Source of the DNA: Cladorrhinum sp. PSN259
Taxonomy: Eukaryota > Ascomycota > Sordariomycetes > Sordariales > Podosporaceae
Reading direction: 5' to 3'
Assembly: GCA_033725935.1 (NCBI GenBank)
Contig: MU867062.1
Coordinates: 248,001 to 312,000, forward strand
Length of the DNA stretch: 64,000 nucleotides
Shown piece after piece: positions 59,894-64,000 of the stretch (positions within the stretch are counted from its first letter, which is position 1; each line of letters starts with the position of its first letter). The translations under genes were made by a program, and so were the position numbers. The notes below the pieces were generated by a model. The model saw only the letters and a list, made by a program, of their open reading frames with translations, did no database searches and was not told where the DNA came from.

Positions 59894-60596
59894 ATAAGGA
59901 TTTGAGGAATTAGTTGAGGAGCTTTGAAGAATGAGATGGAGATTGGTTTAGTATGGCATTGCATGGCACTGCGTTGGGTAATTCGCATGGCTGGAAAGCG
60001 TTGTGTTAGTTAGAAGAAGGGACTCATGAAGGAAGGGTGTTTTATTCAAGCCGTTGGGTTGATTTTCGTTTACATGGATTTCTTTTTTTTATTAAAAAAG
60101 AATCCAAGCAATTGCTTTTATTCAAGCGCACGTGGCTGGTCCACATCTTCATTGAAAACGCCATATAACGGCTTAAAGATGAGATCCTGGTGAGCGATAT
60201 TGTTCTAGTGAAGACTGGTCCAAGTAGAGCATGAGTAGTCGAAAGCTGAGATAACTTGGAACGTATCCAAGTATGATGACGACTTTGGCATATCTCACTT
60301 AGTATGAACAAGAATTATGATTTTATAATCAAACTTGATTGCACATATCAACATTTTCGCAACATACAGCAAAACTGGGACCAAAATCGAAAGCTTGCAG
60401 TGGCTACTTAGTAGCACCTTTTTTGGATTCATTCCTTCGTCAACTGTAGTTGTGCCAAAAAGCAACATGTGACAAGCGCAAGTATATGGAGACCAGGCAA
60501 TCCCACGCCGTTCTCCCCGTAGTTGTCAACTCCACAGTCACAGCCCAGAGGCGAACCAAATCCAGCCTGAAGACGCAGCCACCAGTCTCCATCCGC
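59894..60596. other. Intergenic between convergent PI-PLC and RPS14 genes
   Basis: About 700 bp of 3' flanks, A/T-rich. No gene or RNA recognised. Confidence 0.5.
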
Positions 60597-61495
60597 TTAG
60601 AGACGGCGACCACGGCGACCGCCCTTGCGACGGGTAGAGTCGGAAGGAGTGGGGGTGACGTCCTCAATGCGGCCGATCTTCATACCGGAGCGGGCAAGAG
60701 CACGGAGAGCAGACTGGGCACCAGGGCCGGGGGTCTTGGTGCCGTTACCTGAAGGTATGGGTTAGTGATCTGAACTCTGGCTTCCAGATGTTATTATGAG
60801 TAGAACTTACCACCAGTGGCACGGATCTTGATGTGGAGGGCAGTGATGCCGAGCTCCTTGCAGCGGGCCGCAACGTCCTGGGCAGCCAACATGGCAGCGT
60901 AGGGGGAGGACTCGTCACGATCGGCCTTGACCTTCATACCACCGGTAACACGGCAGATGGTTTCGCGGCCACTGGAATCACCCAATGTTAGCCCCAGAAC
61001 CGTATTGTTTCATACTTCCCCCTCTTTTTTCTGTTTGCCAAATTCCACCTTTTTCAACCGGAGCCTACGAACCTGAGATCGGTGACGTGCACGAAGGTGT
61101 CGTTGAAGGAGGCGAAGATGCGAGCAACTAATAGGAGTCATGTTAGGGCCATGCTCTCGAGGTGCAGCAACATTGACGACGAGATGGGCGAGGAGAAGGC
61201 GATCGAGGTAATCGTGGAGGGGTCGAATGGTGATGCTCCAACGCAGATATGTCCATCTCTCCTTCCTCACGCCACCTCATCGAATCCTGGAACAAAGTCT
61301 AACATACCACCGAAGACGAGCTCGCCCTCACGGATCCTGGTACGAACAGTCAGTCATCATCGATTTGGCGATCAAGGTTGTCGCAAGTCTCGAGGGCGGT
61401 GGAACCCTCGAAAACATCACGAAATGAACTACTCACTGAGGACCCAAGGAGATGTTCTCCTGGGCGGGACGGGCAGCTTTCTTAGCGGGGGCCAT
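60597..61495 (-). CDS. rps14: 40S ribosomal protein S14 (uS11)
   Basis: Small-subunit platform protein beside the mRNA exit. Five exons, 61495-61437, 61336-61308, 61127-61073, 60971-60811 and 60748-60597, encode 151 residues; all junctions are GT-AG and in frame. Conserved blocks are VFGVARIFASFNDTFVHVTD, LSGRETICRVTGGMKVKADR, SSPYAAMLAAQDVA, ALHIKIRATGGNGTKTPGPG and the basic tail DSTRRKGGRRGRRL, which is the universal S14 end. Exons 2 and 3 are only 29 and 55 nt. It shares a 313-bp divergent promoter with RPL7. Confidence 0.98.
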
Positions 61496-61808
61496 TGTGA
61501 CTGGTGATCCGCGTTTACCTGGGAATTTCGGGTTGTTGTTCGGAGGAGGTCGGTCGCAGCAGCAAAATCTGGGATTTTTGGCTACCAGTGGTGGTGCGGT
61601 GAAGAAACGCCCTATGAATTAGGCGGTCGCAACTGGCAGAAAGAGGGGCTCGTGCACAAGTCGGGAAGCAAGCCCTAAGTATTTCGTATCTAGCCCCACT
61701 TTCAGACCAATTTTCAAATGCCTTTTCTTGTGCCTCTCCGCCAAAATTTCTCTTTTCTTTTCTTGTTCTAGCAACCCGACGACAACGCCGAGCTCGACAA
61801 CCGGAAAG
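61496..61808. promoter_or_regulatory. Bidirectional promoter of RPS14 and RPL7
   Basis: Only 313 bp lie between the two start codons, including both leaders. An AGCCCTAA element at 61671-61678 fits the RCCCTAA core bound by Tbf1-type factors at ribosomal-protein promoters. A CGCCCTA is also present near 61608. The 60 bases before the RPL7 ATG are C/T-rich (TTTCTCTTTTCTTTTCTTG), as usual for fungal ribosomal protein genes. Factor assignment is inference from motif only. Confidence 0.7.
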
Positions 61809-63291
61809 ATGGCCGCTACGTACGCCTCCCCAATGATTTCCCTGATTCCTTGAATGGTATCGCTGCGTATCGCCCAACGAGATCTCTGCAGATTGGCGTG
61901 GTCCTCTCACTGGATGCCTTTCGCGGTTTTTGCTTTCGCAAATCCGTGCATCGCTCCAGCTCGATCCCTCTCGTGATCCTCCCTCTTTCCTTCAGGCTTG
62001 GTGGTGTTTTGGCTTGCAGATTGAGAGATGGCACACGGGGTGTTGGGGCTGAAGGTTCTACCTTCTTCCTTGAATTCATTGCCGCTTGGCCGTGGCCTGC
62101 CATAGTCTGGGAATGACTTCGGCAGTGTCCATTGGATACCAACGTGAGCACAATCTCTTGGATTATATCCAAGGTGTCGTCAACACAATGGATAGTTGAT
62201 CTTTGCCTCCGTCGCCTGGAAATGGCAATGGGCATTGAACACATTCAGTTGACCGACGTTAAACATCGAGTCAGCCACCGAGAGAATGCCGCACTGAGGC
62301 AGCAGTTCTCCACCGGCGCTCTACCGCATACCTTGTGTATGTCTGGACCTCGTACTAATCTGAGGGCATTTAGTTCCGTCCCAACCAAGAACGATATCCT
62401 CGTTCCCGAGACCCTTCTCAAGAAGCGCAAGTCGCAGGAGAAGGCTCGCGCCGAGAAGGCCGCTGAGATCCAGAAGAAGAAGGCTGTAAGTAGATTCACT
62501 CCTCAACACCCACTTTCGATATGATGCACAACACAACCTTAGCCACTAGACAATAGTCGATGCTGTGCTAAATTACCATCTTTCGGGTCTGATCGAACCA
62601 ATTGATGATAAACATTGTACATTGCACTTTTAGTTCTGACTAATGTGCTAACTCATCATTCCAGGCCAACAAGGAGAAGCGTGGCGTCATCTTCAAGCGT
62701 GCTGAGAAGTATGTCAAGGAGTACCGCGATGCCGAGCGTGAGAAGATCCGCCTCTCCCGCGCCGCCAAGCAGGATGGCTCTTTCTACATTCCTGCTGAGG
62801 CCAAGTTGATCTTCGTCGTCCGTATCAAGGGTATCAACAAGATCGCCCCCAAGCCCCGCAAGATCCTCCAGCTCCTCCGTCTTCTCCAGATCAACAACGG
62901 TGTCTTCATCCGCGTCACCAAGGCCACCGCCGAGATGATCAAGATCGTCGAGCCGTGGGTTGCCTACGGTTACCCCAACCTCAAGTCCGTCAAGGAGCTT
63001 GTCTACAAGCGTGGTTACGGCAAGGTCAACGGCCAGCGCATTCCCCTCACTGACAACTCCATCGTTGAGGAGAACCTCGGCAAGTACGGCATCATCTGCG
63101 TTGAGGATCTCATCCACGAGATTATCACCGTCGGCCCCAACTTCAAGCAGGCCGCCAACTTCCTCTGGCCCTTCAAGCTCTCCAACCCCAATGGTGGCTT
63201 CCGCCCCCGCAAGTTCCGCCACTTCATTGAGGGTGGTGATCTTGGAAACCGTGAGGAGCACATCAACGCCCTCATCCGCCAGATGAACTAA
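61809..63291 (+). CDS. rpl7: 60S ribosomal protein L7 (uL30)
   Basis: Large-subunit protein. Exons 61809-61819, 62374-62485 and 62665-63291 encode 249 residues. The first exon is only 11 nt (ATGGCCGCTAC), spliced over 554 nt to give MAATSVPTKNDILVPETLLK, the expected fungal L7 start. Conserved blocks are KRKSQEKARAEKAAEIQKKK, LIFVVRIKGINKIAPKPRKI, LRLLQINNGVFIRVTKAT, PWVAYGYPNLKSVKELVYKR and NFLWPFKLSNPNGGF. The branch site TACTAATC precedes the first acceptor. Intron 2 (179 nt) carries a box C/D snoRNA (separate entry). Codon usage is strongly C-biased, as expected for high expression. Confidence 0.97.
62515..62597 (+). ncRNA. Box C/D snoRNA in RPL7 intron 2 (predicted LSU Gm805 guide)
   Basis: About 83 nt. 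The terminal stem TTCGA (62515-62519) pairs with TCGAA (62593-62597) and encloses box C ATGATGC (62521-62527, one mismatch to RTGATGA) and box D CTGA (62589-62592). The 14 nt before box D, ACCATCTTTCGGGT, are complementary to the conserved LSU rRNA segment ACCCGAAAGATGGT, as I know it. The box D+5 rule points to the G of ACCCG, which matches yeast LSU Gm805, the snR39B target. The RNA ends 67 nt before the 3' splice site, a normal distance for intronic release. Yeast RPL7 introns host snR39 and snR59, which target nearby A807. Confidence 0.8.
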
Positions 63292-63894
63292 ATTTGGGAA
63301 ATTCGGATATGGTTTTTCGGGATGTTTAGTCTTTGGTCTTGGGAAGCACGGCGTTATTTGAGCAGCCAAGGGTGGCCTCGCAGGGAATGAATACCACGAT
63401 GATTTCTTTTCTCTTCACAAGACCACATCTCAGTTCATGAGCGACAAGGACTCGTGAAGTAGACTGCTCCCAGATTACACCGCCAGGACACAACCCAAAT
63501 ACCATCGAAGGTGGCCCTTTCTCTCAACCATCTCTTCTGTGATCCTGGCTTGTGTTCAAATGTGCTATGATTGTGTGACTTGTGTCTGTATTCTTTTCTG
63601 TTATACATGGATACTGCATCTAATGACCTGGTCCCTGAACTCTTGTAAGGCAAACCACCACTTCAAACTGTGTTGACCGTCGCCCGCCCCAACGCTAGCA
63701 CCTTGGCCCAATTGCATCACACAAGTAGTAATGTGCTCCCCAAGAGGAAACGGAACCCAAACCACAGTCCATTCTGGCGATGGGCCGTATCAATATCTCT
63801 CCTTACGCTCAACCCGGTCTTGCTTGGCCGGGTTTTAATATCCCTTTCCCAACCCAAAAGCCAAAACCCAAAAGCCAAAAGCCAAAATCCAAAA
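63292..63894. other. Intergenic between convergent RPL7 and ISA genes
   Basis: 3' flanks only. A short degenerate tandem repeat of CCCAAAAG/CCAAAA units lies at about 63850-63893, immediately past the ISA stop codon. Confidence 0.55.
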
Positions 63895-64000
63895 TCATAT
63901 CTTGATATCAAAACTCGTCCCACATCCACAGCTGCTTGTCGCCAACGGGTTATCAACAATCTTGAACTGAGACCCAATGAGTTCCATGGTAAAGTCCACT
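63895..64000 (-). CDS. A-type Fe-S cluster assembly protein (ISA2-like), 3' end only
   Basis: The last 34 codons of a gene that continues past the right edge. They read VDFTMELIGSQFKIVDNP followed by ATSSCGCGTSF, the HesB/IscA C-terminus with the CxC cluster ligands. The ELIGSQFxxVDNPxAxSSCGCG spacing matches mitochondrial ISA2 better than ISA1, so a role in [4Fe-4S] maturation in the matrix is inferred. Stop codon TGA at 63895-63897. Confidence 0.87.
   Translation of the reverse strand, partial: VDFTMELIGSQFKIVDNPLATSSCGCGTSFDIKI

Noticed and set aside
61337..61436. Possible C/D snoRNA in RPS14 intron 1 (GTGATGT and CTGA)
   Set aside because: No terminal stem and no rRNA complementarity recognised upstream of box D.
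62600..62645. Second C/D-like pair in RPL7 intron 2 (TTGATGATA and CTGA)
   Set aside because: Only about 35 nt between boxes, no terminal stem, and it overlaps the branch-point region before the acceptor.
62656..63369. 237-codon antisense frame over RPL7
   Set aside because: A shadow of the strongly codon-biased RPL7 exon: acidic, Leu/Val/Asp-rich and without a domain.

Overview
The window is nuclear DNA of a filamentous ascomycete (Pezizomycotina), most like a Sordariomycete. The grounds are: genes broken by short GT-AG introns (mostly 48-95 nt) with CTAAC/CTAAT-type branch points; a group I G-alpha protein that reads like Neurospora GNA-1 (N-terminus MGCGMS, C-terminus CGLI); fungus-only families (DUF3716, IRS4-type EH protein, C2H2 plus fungal-specific transcription factor); and CT-rich leaders. 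The class-level placement is inference. No prokaryotic operons, CRISPR arrays, intact transposons or viral genes were seen.

Layout. 0-6.8 kb: 3' end of adenosine kinase (+), an EST1/SMG7-like gene (-) and, divergent from it, a ZNF511-like C2H2 gene (+). 7-11 kb: an inverted repeat, tRNA-Gln(CUG) (-), 3-ketodihydrosphingosine reductase (+) and a DUF4419 gene (-). 11-12.3 kb: a damaged assembly region with poly-G, ten Ns and a duplicated 80-bp flank. 12.6-16 kb: a DUF3716 gene (+) and a small Cys-containing ORF that appears frameshifted (+). 16-24.5 kb: sparse, with G-alpha gna1 (-) at 18.9-20.2 kb. 24.5-35.4 kb: a dense core of an Smr-domain gene (+), a single-pass membrane protein (+), MIC10 (-), URB2 (+), CWC21 (+) and a GH16 enzyme (-). 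37.5-40 kb: a two-finger transcription factor (-), then 7.3 kb with no supported gene. 47.4-51.5 kb: the Ras exchange factor CDC25 (+). 54.5-59.9 kb: IRS4-like (-) and, divergent, PI-PLC (+). 60.6-63.3 kb: RPS14 (-) and RPL7 (+), divergent over 313 bp. 63.9-64 kb: the 3' end of an ISA-type Fe-S assembly gene (-).

The genes are mostly housekeeping and are not one pathway. Loose themes are ribosome biogenesis (URB2, RPS14, RPL7 and an RPL7 intronic snoRNA), G-protein/Ras/phosphoinositide signalling (gna1, cdc25, PI-PLC, IRS4-like) and mitochondrial functions (MIC10, ISA). The most useful non-coding observation is a box C/D snoRNA in RPL7 intron 2. Its guide matches, from memory of the rRNA, the conserved LSU segment containing the yeast Gm805 site. 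Yeast RPL7 introns also host snoRNAs that target this LSU region.
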